From assembly GCF_003112535.1 (NCBI RefSeq), contig NZ_BEWA01000012.1:372001-436000 (forward strand): 64,000 bases of DNA. Direction: 5' to 3'. Source of the stretch: Streptomyces rishiriensis (lineage in GTDB: Bacteria > Actinomycetota > Actinomycetes > Streptomycetales > Streptomycetaceae). Each line of letters begins with the position of its first letter. Positions within the stretch are counted from its first letter, which is position 1. The notes beneath the pieces are model-generated. The model saw only the letters and a program-made list of their open reading frames with translations, made no database searches and had not been told where the DNA came from. Positions 16,530-24,421 of this stretch are shown piece by piece. The translations under genes were made by a program, and so were the position numbers.

Positions 16530-17249
16530 TCAGTAGGAGCTGTTGGCCTGCCAGTAGTCCCAGGCGTCGCAGGGACTGCCGTAGCGCACGTTCATATAGT
16601 TCAGGCCCCACTTGATCTGGGTGGCCGGATTGGTCCGCCAGTCAGCGCCGGCGGACGACATCTTGGAGCCGGGGTAGGCCTGGACGAGGCCGTAGGCGCC
16701 GGAGGAGGGGTTGACGGCCTTGTAGTTCCAGCCGGACTCGTGCTCCACGATGTTGCTGAAGCACTGGAACTGCCCGCCGGGAACGATCTGCCGGGCGATG
16801 GCCTGGACCTCGGAGGCGGAGTACGACCCCTGCTGGACGAAGGTGGCGCTGCCCGAGGCGGACTGCGTCTCGGTGGCGGCCTTCGTCTGGGCGCGCTCCT
16901 TGGCCTCCTTGGCCTCCTTCTCGGCCTCGGCCTTGGCCTTGTCCACGGCGGCCTGCTGCTTGGCCACCGCGTCCTTCGCGGCCTGCTTGCGGGCCGTCTC
17001 CTCCGCCGTCTTCTTGGCGGTGGCGTCGGCGGCGGTGGCCTGGACGTCGGCCTGCTGGCTCAGGGAGGCGGTCTGGACCTCGACCTGCTCGCCTACGGGT
17101 AAGTCGGCGAGCAGCGTCGAGCCGCCCGTCGCCTGGGCGTCGTCGACGGGGTGCAGGGCGTTGCCCTGGGCGACTCCCACGACGGCGCCGACGGTGGTGA
17201 CCGCGGTGGCCGAGGCCACGGCGAATCCCCTGGCGGATATCGGGCTCAC
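16530..17249 (-). CDS. secreted SLT-domain cell-wall hydrolase (paralogue A)
   Basis: A 239-residue exported protein. The signal peptide is at about 1-33 (FAVASATAVTTVGAVVGVAQG). A long Ala/Lys/Glu coiled coil covers about 65-135, and the C-terminal lysozyme-like SLT fold covers about 155-239. The catalytic Glu is in SNIVEHESGWNYKAVNPSSG, followed by AYGLVQAYPGSKM and INPATQ-type NPATQIKWGLNYM. Two cysteines (FQCFSN and SPCDAW) probably form a disulfide. It cuts peptidoglycan glycan strands during growth or germination. GTG 17249 follows AAGGAATCC. It is a tandem paralogue of the next gene. Confidence 0.92.
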   Translation of the reverse strand: MSPISARGFAVASATAVTTVGAVVGVAQGNALHPVDDAQATGGSTLLADLPVGEQVEVQTASLSQQADVQATAADATAKKTAEETARKQAAKDAVAKQQAAVDKAKAEAEKEAKEAKERAQTKAATETQSASGSATFVQQGSYSASEVQAIARQIVPGGQFQCFSNIVEHESGWNYKAVNPSSGAYGLVQAYPGSKMSSAGADWRTNPATQIKWGLNYMNVRYGSPCDAWDYWQANSSY

Positions 17250-17318
17250 TCGGATTCCTTCTGCTGTGTCATCAGATGCATCAGATGAAGGGGGACGGCG
17301 GCCGGGAGCCGCCCGCGC

Positions 17319-17993
17319 TCAGTACCAGTGGTTGGCCTGCCAGAACGACCACGCCTCACAGGGGCTGCCGTACCGGCTGTCCATGTAGTTCAGGCCCCAC
17401 TTGATCTGGGTGGCCGGGTTGGTCTGCCAGTCGGAGCCGGCGGACGCGTACTTGCCGGCCGGCAGCGCCTGGAAGAGGCCGTAGGCGCCGGAGGAGGCGT
17501 TGACCGCGTGGTAGTTCCAGCTGGACTCGTGGTCCACGATGTTGCTGAAGCACTGGAACTGGCCGCCCGGGACCATCTGCGCCGCCATCGCCTGGATCTG
17601 CGAGGTGGAGTAGGAGCTCAGGATCGGGAAGTCGCCGGCGCTGCGGCTGGCCTTGGTCTTGGCCTCCGCGCGCTCCTTGGCCGCCTTCTCGGCGGCCTCC
17701 TTCTTCGCGACCGCCGTCTCGGCCGCGGCCTTGCGGGCCGCTTCCTCGGCGTCCTTCTTCGCGCCCTCGTCCGCGGCGATGGCCTGGTAGCTGGCCTGCT
17801 GCGTGAGGGACGCCGTCTGCACCTGGGCCTGCTGGCCCACGGGCAGGTCGGCGAGGAGCGTCGCGTCGCTCGCCGTCGCCTCTGCGTCGTTGGGCTGCGC
17901 GACGCTGCCCGAGGCAACACCGACGACGCTTCCGACAGCGGTGACCGCCGTGGCCGAGGCCACTGCGAATCCCCGGACCGAGATCCGGCTCAC
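17319..17993 (-). CDS. secreted SLT-domain cell-wall hydrolase (paralogue B)
   Basis: A 224-residue exported protein with the same architecture as its neighbour: signal peptide (about 1-33), Ala/Lys/Glu coiled coil (about 75-125), C-terminal SLT domain with SNIVDHESSWNYHAVNASSG and NPATQIKWGLNYMDSRYGSP, and the same cysteine pair. N-terminal and C-terminal sequences are nearly identical to paralogue A, so the pair arose by local duplication. GTG 17993 is preceded by GGAAGGAA. The long leader (17994 to about 18350) carries several dyads and probably the regulation. Confidence 0.92.
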   Translation of the reverse strand: MSRISVRGFAVASATAVTAVGSVVGVASGSVAQPNDAEATASDATLLADLPVGQQAQVQTASLTQQASYQAIAADEGAKKDAEEAARKAAAETAVAKKEAAEKAAKERAEAKTKASRSAGDFPILSSYSTSQIQAMAAQMVPGGQFQCFSNIVDHESSWNYHAVNASSGAYGLFQALPAGKYASAGSDWQTNPATQIKWGLNYMDSRYGSPCEAWSFWQANHWY

Positions 17994-18389
17994 ACGGTTT
18001 TCCTTCCAGCATCGTCCGCTTCGTTGACCCTGGCGGACGCGATCGTGCCCTTGACGCTGGTCTCCGAACTGCGGGGTCACAGGAGACGCGGGCCCGATGG
18101 GCAACTCCCGGAAGGGGAGCGCCGTGTGGTGCTCGGGCGGCATACGACGGCGCTATGGAGTTGAACAGTGGTGCAAGTGGGTTTCCGTACCCCTGGGGGT
18201 ACAGGTGTGCCGTATGCGGGGCCTGACAGAACCGAGACTCTGCCGTAACCCGACACCGCAAGGCAATTCCGAGTTGCGTGTGAAAGCTCACACCTCTGGA
18301 GACCCCAGGGATTTCGCGAAACCCCCACACGCGTCGGCGCCGCCCGACTAGGCTCACAGCCTTTGTCGAGCGGCGCCAACTACCGCCGG
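17994..18389 (-). promoter_or_regulatory. long leader of paralogue B with two strong palindromes
   Basis: About 400 bases without a supported gene. It contains GTACCCC-TG-GGGGTAC (18187-18202) and GTGTGA-AAGC-TCACAC (18278-18293). The second resembles a Crp-like dyad, and Crp is known to control resuscitation-type wall hydrolases in Streptomyces, although the spacer here is four rather than six bases. The first resembles operators of CsoR-like repressors. I looked for the conserved core of a c-di-AMP (ydaO) riboswitch, common before such genes, and did not recognise it. Confidence 0.45.
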
Positions 18390-18407
18390 GCCCCGATGCG
18401 TTGGGGC
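18390..18407 (-). terminator. short hairpin after phoH-like gene
   Basis: GCCCC-N8-GGGGC lies directly downstream of the PhoH stop on the minus strand. It has no T-tract. Confidence 0.4.
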
Positions 18408-18414
18408 GGGTCGA

Positions 18415-19740
18415 TCAGATCTGCCCATCCTCCAGCATTTCGGTCACAAGCGCCGCGATCTGGGACCTCTCGGACCGGTTCAGCGTGACGTGCGCGAAGA
18501 GCGGATGCCCCTTCAGTTTCTCGACGACGGCCACCACGCCGTCATAACGCCCGACCCGCAGATTGTCCCTTTGTGCGACATCGTGGGTCAGAACGACCCG
18601 GGAATTCGAACCGATCCGGGACAGAACGGTGAGCAGCACGTTCCGTTCGAGGGACTGCGCCTCGTCGACGATCACGAAGGCGTCGTGGAGGGAGCGGCCG
18701 CGGATGTGGGTCAGCGGCAGGACCTCCAGCATCCCGCGTGCGGTGATCTCCTCGATGACCTCGCGGCTGGTGACCGCGGACAGCGTGTCGAAGACCGCCT
18801 GGGCCCAGGGGCCCATCTTGTCGGCCTCGGAACCGGGCAGATAGCCCAGCTCCTGCCCGCCCACCGCGTACAGCGGACGGAAGACCATCACCTTCTGGTG
18901 CTGACGGCGCTCCAGGACCGCCTCCAGGCCCGCGCACAGCGCCAGCGCCGACTTGCCGGTGCCGGCCCGGCCGCCCATGGACAGGATCCCGACGTCCGGG
19001 TCGAGCAGCAGGTCGAGCGCGATGCGCTGCTCGGCGCTGCGGCCCTTGATGCCGAAGGCCTCCCGGTCGCCGCGCACCAGCCGGACGCTGCCGTCGGCGG
19101 TGACCCGGCCCAGGGCCTTGCCACGCTCCGACTGGATGGTCAGACCGGTGTGCACGGGAAGGTCGGCGACCTCGGGCACGTACAGACGGCCCTCCTCGAA
19201 GAGGATGTCCACCTGTTCGCCGGCCAGCGTCAGTTCGGACATCCCGGTCCAGCCGGAGGAGCCCGTGATGGCGAGCTCGGCGCGGTACTCCTCGGCGAGG
19301 AGCCCGACCGAGGACGCCTTGATCCGGAGCGGCAGGTCCTTCGACACGACCGTGACGTCGAATCCCTCGGCCTGCAGGTTGCGGGCCACCGCGAGGATGC
19401 GGGAGTCGTTGTCCCCCAGGCGGTAGCCGGTCGGCAGCACGCTGGGGTCCGAGTGATTGAGCTCGACACGGACGGTGCCGCCGAGTTCCCCGATCGGGAT
19501 GGGGGCGTCGAGGCGACCGAACTTCACCCGGTAGTCGTCCAGCAGGCGCAGGGCCTGCCGGGCGAAGTAGCCGAGCTCCGGATGGTGCCGCTTGGCCTCC
19601 AGTTCCGTGACCACGACGATGGGGAGCACGACCTCGTGCTCCTCGAAGCGGGTCATGGCGTTCGGGTCGGCCAGCAGGACGCTGGTGTCGAGAACATAGG
19701 TGCGCCGGTCTGGCATACGGCGCTTTGTGCTGGTCACCAC
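18415..19740 (-). CDS. PIN-PhoH ATPase/ribonuclease (PhoH2 type)
   Basis: A 441-residue protein. The N-terminal PIN ribonuclease domain (about 10-150) has acidic residues in YVLDTSVLLADP, VVTELEAKRHHPE and LGDNDSRILAVA. The C-terminal PhoH helicase-like ATPase (about 225-435) has Walker A GGRAGTGKSA near 252 and Walker B FVIVDEAQS near 356. PhoH2 proteins unwind and cleave RNA in an ATP-dependent way and are often linked to stress. GTG 19740 is followed by a second GTG; either could start translation. It is monocistronic between hairpins. Confidence 0.93.
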   Translation of the reverse strand: MVTSTKRRMPDRRTYVLDTSVLLADPNAMTRFEEHEVVLPIVVVTELEAKRHHPELGYFARQALRLLDDYRVKFGRLDAPIPIGELGGTVRVELNHSDPSVLPTGYRLGDNDSRILAVARNLQAEGFDVTVVSKDLPLRIKASSVGLLAEEYRAELAITGSSGWTGMSELTLAGEQVDILFEEGRLYVPEVADLPVHTGLTIQSERGKALGRVTADGSVRLVRGDREAFGIKGRSAEQRIALDLLLDPDVGILSMGGRAGTGKSALALCAGLEAVLERRQHQKVMVFRPLYAVGGQELGYLPGSEADKMGPWAQAVFDTLSAVTSREVIEEITARGMLEVLPLTHIRGRSLHDAFVIVDEAQSLERNVLLTVLSRIGSNSRVVLTHDVAQRDNLRVGRYDGVVAVVEKLKGHPLFAHVTLNRSERSQIAALVTEMLEDGQI

Positions 19741-20077
19741 GGAAGGACGTACCCCCTCGGATGAGGTCGGGGAGCGACGGAGTGGAGCTGGGCCGGTACT
19801 CGGCCGCCCTGCACGGGCCGAGAACCGGCCCCCCGCTGCTTGTTCCGTGCCGTGACCGCACGGTCGGGCTGGTGCAAAGGGCCTCCCGGGCGGACGGCCC
19901 CGTGCCGCCCGCTGAGATCCGACACCCGTGGTTCGGGCGTCGGCCTGCTTGGCTTATGCCCTCGAAAACGCGCCGCCATGCCACGGCATATGACGGCGCA
20001 CCGGTGAACTCCACGTTACGTCCACCCCGAAGGGGGTATCCGGAACCCCTTTGGGGGAGTCCGCGCGGGTGTGCGCC
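19741..20077. other. intergenic region between uppS and phoH-like gene
   Basis: About 340 bases without a supported gene. CCGTGC-N7-GCACGG and several C-run/G-run dyads near 20029-20062 (CCCCGAAGGGGG, ACCCCTTTGGGGG) could act as the terminator of the UPP synthase upstream region or as leader structure of phoH. No ORF here has convincing codon use. Confidence 0.5.
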
Positions 20078-20851
20078 TCAGCCGCCGTAACGCCGGTGGC
20101 GGGCCGCATAATCGCGCAGCGCCCGCAGGAAGTCGACCTTGCGGAAGGCCGGCCAGAAGACCTCACAGAAGTAGTACTCCGCGTGGGCCGTCTGCCACAG
20201 CATGAATCCGGACAGCCGCTGCTCGCCGCTGGTGCGGATCACCAGGTCGGGGTCGGGCTGGGCGCCGGTGTAGAGGTGGCGGCCGATGAGGTCGACGCTG
20301 ACGGAGTCGGCGAGGTCCTCCATCGAGGTCCCCTTGTCCGCGGCGTCCACGATCATCGAGCGCACGGCGTCGGCGATCTCCTGGCGACCGCCGTACCCGA
20401 TGGCGACGTTGACCAGTATTCCCTCGACGTGGGCGGTGGACTCCTCGGCCTCCTTCAGCGCGGTCTGCACATGGGAGGGAAGGATGTCGGCGGTGCCGAC
20501 GTGGTGGACGCGCCAGCGGCCGTCGGCGGCGAGGGTGCGCACGACGTCCTCGATGATGCCGAGGAGGGGGACGAGCTCTTCCTGGGGACGGTCGAGGTTG
20601 TCCGTCGACAGGAGCCAGAGGGTGACCACCTCGACGTCCGTCTCGGTGCACCAGCCGAGGAACTCCTCGATCTTGTCGGCGCCGGCCCGGTGACCGTGCT
20701 CGGTGGTGGAACCCGCGGCCTTCGCCCAACGCCGGTTGCCGTCCATGATGACGCCGATGTGCTTGGGCACCTGAGCGTGGTCCAGGTGACCTTCCACCCG
20801 GCGTGCGTACAGCCTGACCAGAAGGCCGCGCAGCTTGTCGCGCAGGTTCAC
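20078..20851 (-). CDS. uppS: isoprenyl transferase (undecaprenyl diphosphate synthase type)
   Basis: A 257-residue cis-prenyltransferase that elongates farnesyl diphosphate with isopentenyl diphosphate to the lipid carrier for cell-wall synthesis. The signature HIGVIMDGNRRWAK holds the catalytic Asp. Further motifs are STDNLDRP, GYGGRQEIADA, PDLVIRTSGEQRLSGFMLWQ and EYYFCEVFWPAFRK. The start is set at GTG 20851 (VNLRDKLRG), which gives normal family length; the open frame continuing to 21007 runs through a terminator and is rejected. Streptomyces often carry two such enzymes. Confidence 0.95.
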   Translation of the reverse strand: MNLRDKLRGLLVRLYARRVEGHLDHAQVPKHIGVIMDGNRRWAKAAGSTTEHGHRAGADKIEEFLGWCTETDVEVVTLWLLSTDNLDRPQEELVPLLGIIEDVVRTLAADGRWRVHHVGTADILPSHVQTALKEAEESTAHVEGILVNVAIGYGGRQEIADAVRSMIVDAADKGTSMEDLADSVSVDLIGRHLYTGAQPDPDLVIRTSGEQRLSGFMLWQTAHAEYYFCEVFWPAFRKVDFLRALRDYAARHRRYGG

Positions 20852-20919
20852 GTGATTGTCAGCCCCTCCGTACGGTGCGGTCCCCGCGGGGCGCAGCCTA
20901 CCCCCGTGGGGACTTGGGC

Positions 20920-20961
20920 AAAAAAACGGGCCGGTCCGTGGGGGGGAGACGGACCGGCCCG
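20920..20961 (-). terminator. strong intrinsic terminator with seven-T tract
   Basis: On the minus strand CGGGCCGGTCCGT pairs with ACGGACCGGCCCG over a nine-base loop and is followed by TTTTTTT. It is the most canonical intrinsic terminator in the window. It lies upstream of uppS, so it ends a transcript that arrives from the methyltransferase side. Confidence 0.9.
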
Positions 20962-21293
20962 AGGGGGGGTTTCCACCATAACCCTTCGTAAGTGATGCTG
21001 CGTGCATCGGCGCGCCACAACTACTCTCCGGAGTCGCTCGACGACGCCCCGGTGACGATTCCAGGCATGGTTCCTGGGTGGTTCATGGCCGGAACACAGC
21101 TGATTCGCAGGGGAGCGGACCCCGATACCGAAGAAACTTCAGGTTTCGCGGCGATTCGGGGCCTGCCGGCCACCCGTCCACCCATCCCCCTGACGGGCTA
21201 ACCCGGCCAGGAACGCCCGCTTGACGAACTCGGTGGAGACCGAAGCCGCCCCGATCCGGACAGAAGGGAGCCCACCGACTGCATCCGGCCGCT
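20962..21293. other. non-coding stretch between methyltransferase stop and terminator
   Basis: About 330 bases. A plus-strand frame at 20992-21201 (69 codons) has weak codon bias, and I do not support it as a gene. On the minus strand this would be the 3' untranslated region of the methyltransferase, or room for a small RNA that ends at the T-tract. I see no tRNA cloverleaf. Confidence 0.5.
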
Positions 21294-22145
21294 TCACCTG
21301 CGACGTGCCTCGATGAGATGGCGGGCGCTGTGGGCGACGAACGGGCCGTCGGCCTGGATCCGCTCGTGCAACGCGCGCAGCCGGGGCCGGTAGGCCTCCA
21401 CCGTGAAGCCGGGAACCATCCACACCACCTTGCGCAGGAAGTGGACGACCGCGCCGACGTCGTGGAACTCGACGCGCAGCCGCTCCGCCCGCAGGTCGAC
21501 GATCTCCAGCCCCGCAGCCTCCGCCTCCGCGCGTTCGCGGTCGGGGTGGCGGCCGGAGCTCACCTCCCCCGGCTGCGGTCCGAGGAAGTACTCCACGAGC
21601 TCGAACACGCTGCGCGGGCCCACGTGTTGGGCGAAGTAGGTCCCGCCGGGCCGCAGGACGCGGGCGATCTCGTGCCACAGGGGCCGCACCGGATGCCTAC
21701 TGCTGACCAGGTCGAACGAGGCGTCCGCGAAGGGCAGCGGGGCGTCCTCCGCGGTCGCGACGACCGCGATGCCGCGCGGCCGCAGCAGCGCGGTGGCCTT
21801 GGCGACGTTCGCCGGCCAGCCCTCGGTCGCGACGGTGAGGACGGGGGCCTTGGGGGCGGCCCGGCCGAGGGCGAAGTCGAGGACCTCCCCTCCCCCGGTC
21901 TGCACGTCGAGCGCGGCGCTCGCGCCCGCCAGCCGCGCGGCCAGCGACATCGCGTACCCCCAGGAGGTCCGCGCCTCGGTGGCGCGTCCCTCGAACCAGG
22001 AGAAGTCCCACCCCTCGGTCGGAACGGCCGCCCCTTCGGCGAGCAGGTCCTCGAACGAGCCCCGCACCCCGCCGCCCGCGCCGTCGCCGGTCCGGCCGTC
22101 CGCGCCGTCCTGCCCGCCGCCCCCGGCGCCGTCCCTGTCGTCCAT
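21294..22145 (-). CDS. class I SAM-dependent methyltransferase
   Basis: A 283-residue protein. The Gly/Asp-rich N-terminus is followed by a Rossmann methyltransferase core. The SAM motif is degenerate (ALDVQTGGGEVLDFAL instead of DxGxGxG), with later motifs AVVATAEDAPLPFADASFDLV, IARVLRPGGTYFAQHVGP and VGAVVHFLRKVVWMVPGF. The acceptor substrate is unknown. It resembles tRNA/quinone-type small methyltransferases only in general fold. It is followed by 330 non-coding bases and the T-tract terminator. Confidence 0.85.
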   Translation of the reverse strand: MDDRDGAGGGGQDGADGRTGDGAGGGVRGSFEDLLAEGAAVPTEGWDFSWFEGRATEARTSWGYAMSLAARLAGASAALDVQTGGGEVLDFALGRAAPKAPVLTVATEGWPANVAKATALLRPRGIAVVATAEDAPLPFADASFDLVSSRHPVRPLWHEIARVLRPGGTYFAQHVGPRSVFELVEYFLGPQPGEVSSGRHPDRERAEAEAAGLEIVDLRAERLRVEFHDVGAVVHFLRKVVWMVPGFTVEAYRPRLRALHERIQADGPFVAHSARHLIEARRR

Positions 22146-22184
22146 ACGGCGATCGTGGCAGAGGGGCGGCGGGGACGCCGTCGA

Positions 22185-22754
22185 TTATCGGGACCGCTCG
22201 TATCGCAGCAGCACGACTCCGTTGCCGAAGGTCTGGGACCCGGTGAGGTGGAGCGCGGTCTCGGTGGCGGCGCCGGTGTGCGGGAAGAGCGGCTTGCCCC
22301 GGCCGATGAGCACCGGGTGGACGTAGACGCGCAGTTCGTCGACGAGGTCGTGCCGGAGGAAGGCGGCGGCGAGGTCCGCCCCGCCGAGCCCCAGGTCGCC
22401 GCCCGCCTGCTCCTTGAGCGCGGTGACCTCCTCGGGGACGACGTCCCGGACGATCGTCGTGTTCCAGTCGGCGTGTTCCAGGGTCCGCGAGTAGACGGTC
22501 TTCGGCATGTCGCGCCAGATGCCGGCGAACTCGGCCTCGGCGGCGGAGGCGTCGGGGTCGGCGTCGGCGGTCGGCCAGTAGCCGGCCATCAGCTCGTACG
22601 TGGTCCGGCCGTTGAGGAGCCCGCCCAGCCCCCGGATGAACGTGTTGAAGTGCTGGTGCAGTTCCTCGTCGACACGGTGCCAGGAGATGTCGCGGTCCGG
22701 ACCCTCGATATAGCCGTCCAGGGACGTCGACATCATCAGGACGATCTTCCGCAT
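22185..22754 (-). CDS. dihydrofolate reductase-like (RibD C-terminal domain) protein
   Basis: A 189-residue protein with the DHFR/RibD fold: N-terminal KIVLMMSTSLDGYIEGPD, GRTTYELMAGYWP, KTVYSRTLEHADWN, the NADPH loop LGLGGADLAAAFLRHDLVDE, and HPVLIGRGKPLF. Such stand-alone homologues are probably NADPH-dependent reductases of unknown substrate rather than true folate enzymes. Divergent from the DUF192 gene with about 70 bases between starts. Confidence 0.9.
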   Translation of the reverse strand: MRKIVLMMSTSLDGYIEGPDRDISWHRVDEELHQHFNTFIRGLGGLLNGRTTYELMAGYWPTADADPDASAAEAEFAGIWRDMPKTVYSRTLEHADWNTTIVRDVVPEEVTALKEQAGGDLGLGGADLAAAFLRHDLVDELRVYVHPVLIGRGKPLFPHTGAATETALHLTGSQTFGNGVVLLRYERSR

Positions 22755-22825
22755 GCGAGGGCCCCTTTTCGTCTCCCGGCTCGCTACCGTGCAGAGGGTA
22801 GCGACGCGGCCGAGGGGAGACGGGT

Positions 22826-23173
22826 ATGGCGCGCTGGCGGGACGGGCGGGGCGAACTCCTGGTCGAGGAGGTCCGGGTGCCGTTGGAGATCGCCGCCTCC
22901 TACCGGGCCCGGACGAGAGGCCTGCTGGGACGGGACGAGGTGGACGGGGCGATGCTGCTGTCGCCGGCCGGCGGGGTGCACACCTTCGGGATGCGCATGC
23001 CGATCGACGTCGCGTATCTCGACCGCCGGCTCACCGTCATCGCGGTGCGCACCATGGCGCCGGGGCGGCTGGGACTGCCCCGGCTGCGGTCCCGGCACGT
23101 CCTGGAGGCGGCGGCCGGCGCGATGGCCGGGTGGGGACTGACGGCCGGGGTCCGGGTGCGGGTGTCCGCGTGA
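22826..23173 (+). CDS. DUF192 family protein
   Basis: A 115-residue protein with the DUF192 core: RTRGLLGRDEVDGAMLLSPA, GVHTFGMRMPIDVAYLDR, MAPGRLGLPRLRSRHVLEAAAG. The function of the family is unsettled; members are small beta-rich proteins, often exported in other phyla, but this one has no signal peptide. In actinobacteria it is commonly found next to Tad pilus genes, as here (it is convergent with the OmpA-domain gene, only three bases apart). Confidence 0.88.
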   Translation: MARWRDGRGELLVEEVRVPLEIAASYRARTRGLLGRDEVDGAMLLSPAGGVHTFGMRMPIDVAYLDRRLTVIAVRTMAPGRLGLPRLRSRHVLEAAAGAMAGWGLTAGVRVRVSA

Positions 23174-23176
23174 GGC

Positions 23177-23797
23177 TCAGCCCGCCGTGCGCGGGAACGT
23201 GACCTCCACCCGGCGGTTCTTCTTGCGGCCTGCCTCGGTCGAGTTGTCGGCGATGGGGTACTGCTCGCCGTAGCCGCGGACCTCGAAGGTGATGTCCGCG
23301 TCGTTCAACTGCCCCGCGAGCTGCGCCTGGACGGCGTCCGCCCGCTGCTTCGACAGGACGTCGCCGTGCGCGGAGGACCCCAGGTCGTCCGTGAAGCCGA
23401 AGACGCGGACGACGGTGGTGTGCTGCTTCTTGATCTCCTCGGCGATCGTGGCGATGCGGGACTTCGCCGCCGGGCCGAGCCGGGCGCTGTCCTTGCCGAA
23501 GAGGACCTCCGCCTGCAGGGCGAACGTCACGTCCGCGTTGGTGTCCTCACGGCGCTCGTCCCCCGACTCGTCCTCGACGACCTGCTTGATGTCGAGCACC
23601 TTGGGCGCGGCGAGGGTGCCGCCCTCGGGAAGCCGGAGGTCGGGATCGTTGGGGTCCACCTGCACGGGTGCGGTGGCGGTGGGCTCGGTGCCGGGCGGAA
23701 CACTGGGCGAGGTGTCGGCCCGCACGACGGGAACGGGGGCGGCGAACACGACGGCGAGGGTGAGGGTGAGGAGGGCGAGGGTGGGGCGTGGGTTCAT
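23177..23797 (-). CDS. exported OmpA-family (C-terminal peptidoglycan-binding) protein
   Basis: A 206-residue protein with a signal peptide (about 1-26, LTLAVVFAAPVPVVRA). A Pro/Thr linker (about 27-75) precedes the OmpA/MotB-like domain (about 85-206): VLFGKDSARLGPAAKSRIATI, RVFGFTDDLGSSAHGDVLS, KQRADAVQAQL and RGYGEQYPIADNST, KKNRRVEV. The domain binds diaminopimelate-type peptidoglycan and in this locus may anchor the Tad pilus complex to the wall. Start at ATG 23797, eight bases after the preceding gene. Confidence 0.9.
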   Translation of the reverse strand: MNPRPTLALLTLTLAVVFAAPVPVVRADTSPSVPPGTEPTATAPVQVDPNDPDLRLPEGGTLAAPKVLDIKQVVEDESGDERREDTNADVTFALQAEVLFGKDSARLGPAAKSRIATIAEEIKKQHTTVVRVFGFTDDLGSSAHGDVLSKQRADAVQAQLAGQLNDADITFEVRGYGEQYPIADNSTEAGRKKNRRVEVTFPRTAG

Positions 23798-23805
23798 GAA
23801 CGGCC

Positions 23806-24390
23806 TCACCCGGAGATCGCGATGTCGGCAGGCGCGAACATCGGCATCTGGAACGACACCTCGGAGGTGCCCGCGGGGGGTGCCGGGAACTGCATGAACA
23901 CCGGCACAGAGTCTCCGGACTTGACGCTGGAGACGCCCGTGGTGGTCAGGGGCCTGCCGTCCGTGTCGCGGAGGACGTAGTAGCGCTTCTTCCCCTTGGA
24001 GTCCACCAGGGTCGCTCCGCCGAACGAACGGCCGTTCCTGATGATCTCGGTCTCGTTGCCGCTCAGTTGGGCGGGGATGGTCAGCAACTTCGCACTGTCG
24101 TTCTTCAGGTCCGCCGTCACGGTGACGAAGCCACCGGAGTCGCGCAGAGCGGAAGTGATCTGCAGCAGCAGGCCGCTGGGCCCCTTCAACTCGGCCAGGG
24201 GCTCGCCGGACTGCCCCTCCTGGGCGGTGGGCGCGGAGCCGTCTCTTTTCGACGCCGACGCCGACGCCGAGGCCGGGGGCTTGTCGTCGCCGCCGCCTCC
24301 GCCGCACCCGGCCACGCCGAGGGCCAACCCGACCACAGCAGTCAGTGCGGTCGTCCTCCTGACGGCCTTCGCCGTGAACCGCATGCTCAT
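23806..24390 (-). CDS. putative lipoprotein of the Tad locus
   Basis: A 194-residue protein with a lipoprotein signal (RRTTALTAVVGLALGVAGCG, Cys near 29), then a Gly/Ser-rich linker and a beta-rich domain (LLLQITSALRDSGGFVTVTA, KKRYYVLRDTDGRPLTTTGV). No catalytic motif is visible. It lies between the OmpA-domain gene and the TadG-like gene, so an envelope role in pilus assembly is likely. GTG 24393 just upstream is an equally good start, with AAGGA six bases before it. Confidence 0.8.
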   Translation of the reverse strand: MSMRFTAKAVRRTTALTAVVGLALGVAGCGGGGGDDKPPASASASASKRDGSAPTAQEGQSGEPLAELKGPSGLLLQITSALRDSGGFVTVTADLKNDSAKLLTIPAQLSGNETEIIRNGRSFGGATLVDSKGKKRYYVLRDTDGRPLTTTGVSSVKSGDSVPVFMQFPAPPAGTSEVSFQMPMFAPADIAISG

Positions 24391-24421
24391 CACGCTGTTT
24401 CCTTCGCTCGTCGTTCGCTTC

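Noticed and set aside
18278..18293. canonical Crp site
   Set aside because: The arms TGTGA and TCACA are perfect, but the spacer is four bases instead of six, so I keep it only as Crp-like.
17994..18389. c-di-AMP (ydaO) riboswitch in the SLT gene leader
   Set aside because: I looked for the conserved GGGGGACCC, GGGGUGAAUC and GACAGCUAACC elements and did not find them; a covariance search would decide.
20992..21201. 69-codon plus-strand ORF between uppS and the methyltransferase
   Set aside because: Weak codon bias, no ribosome site, no recognisable domain, and it lies over a minus-strand terminator region.
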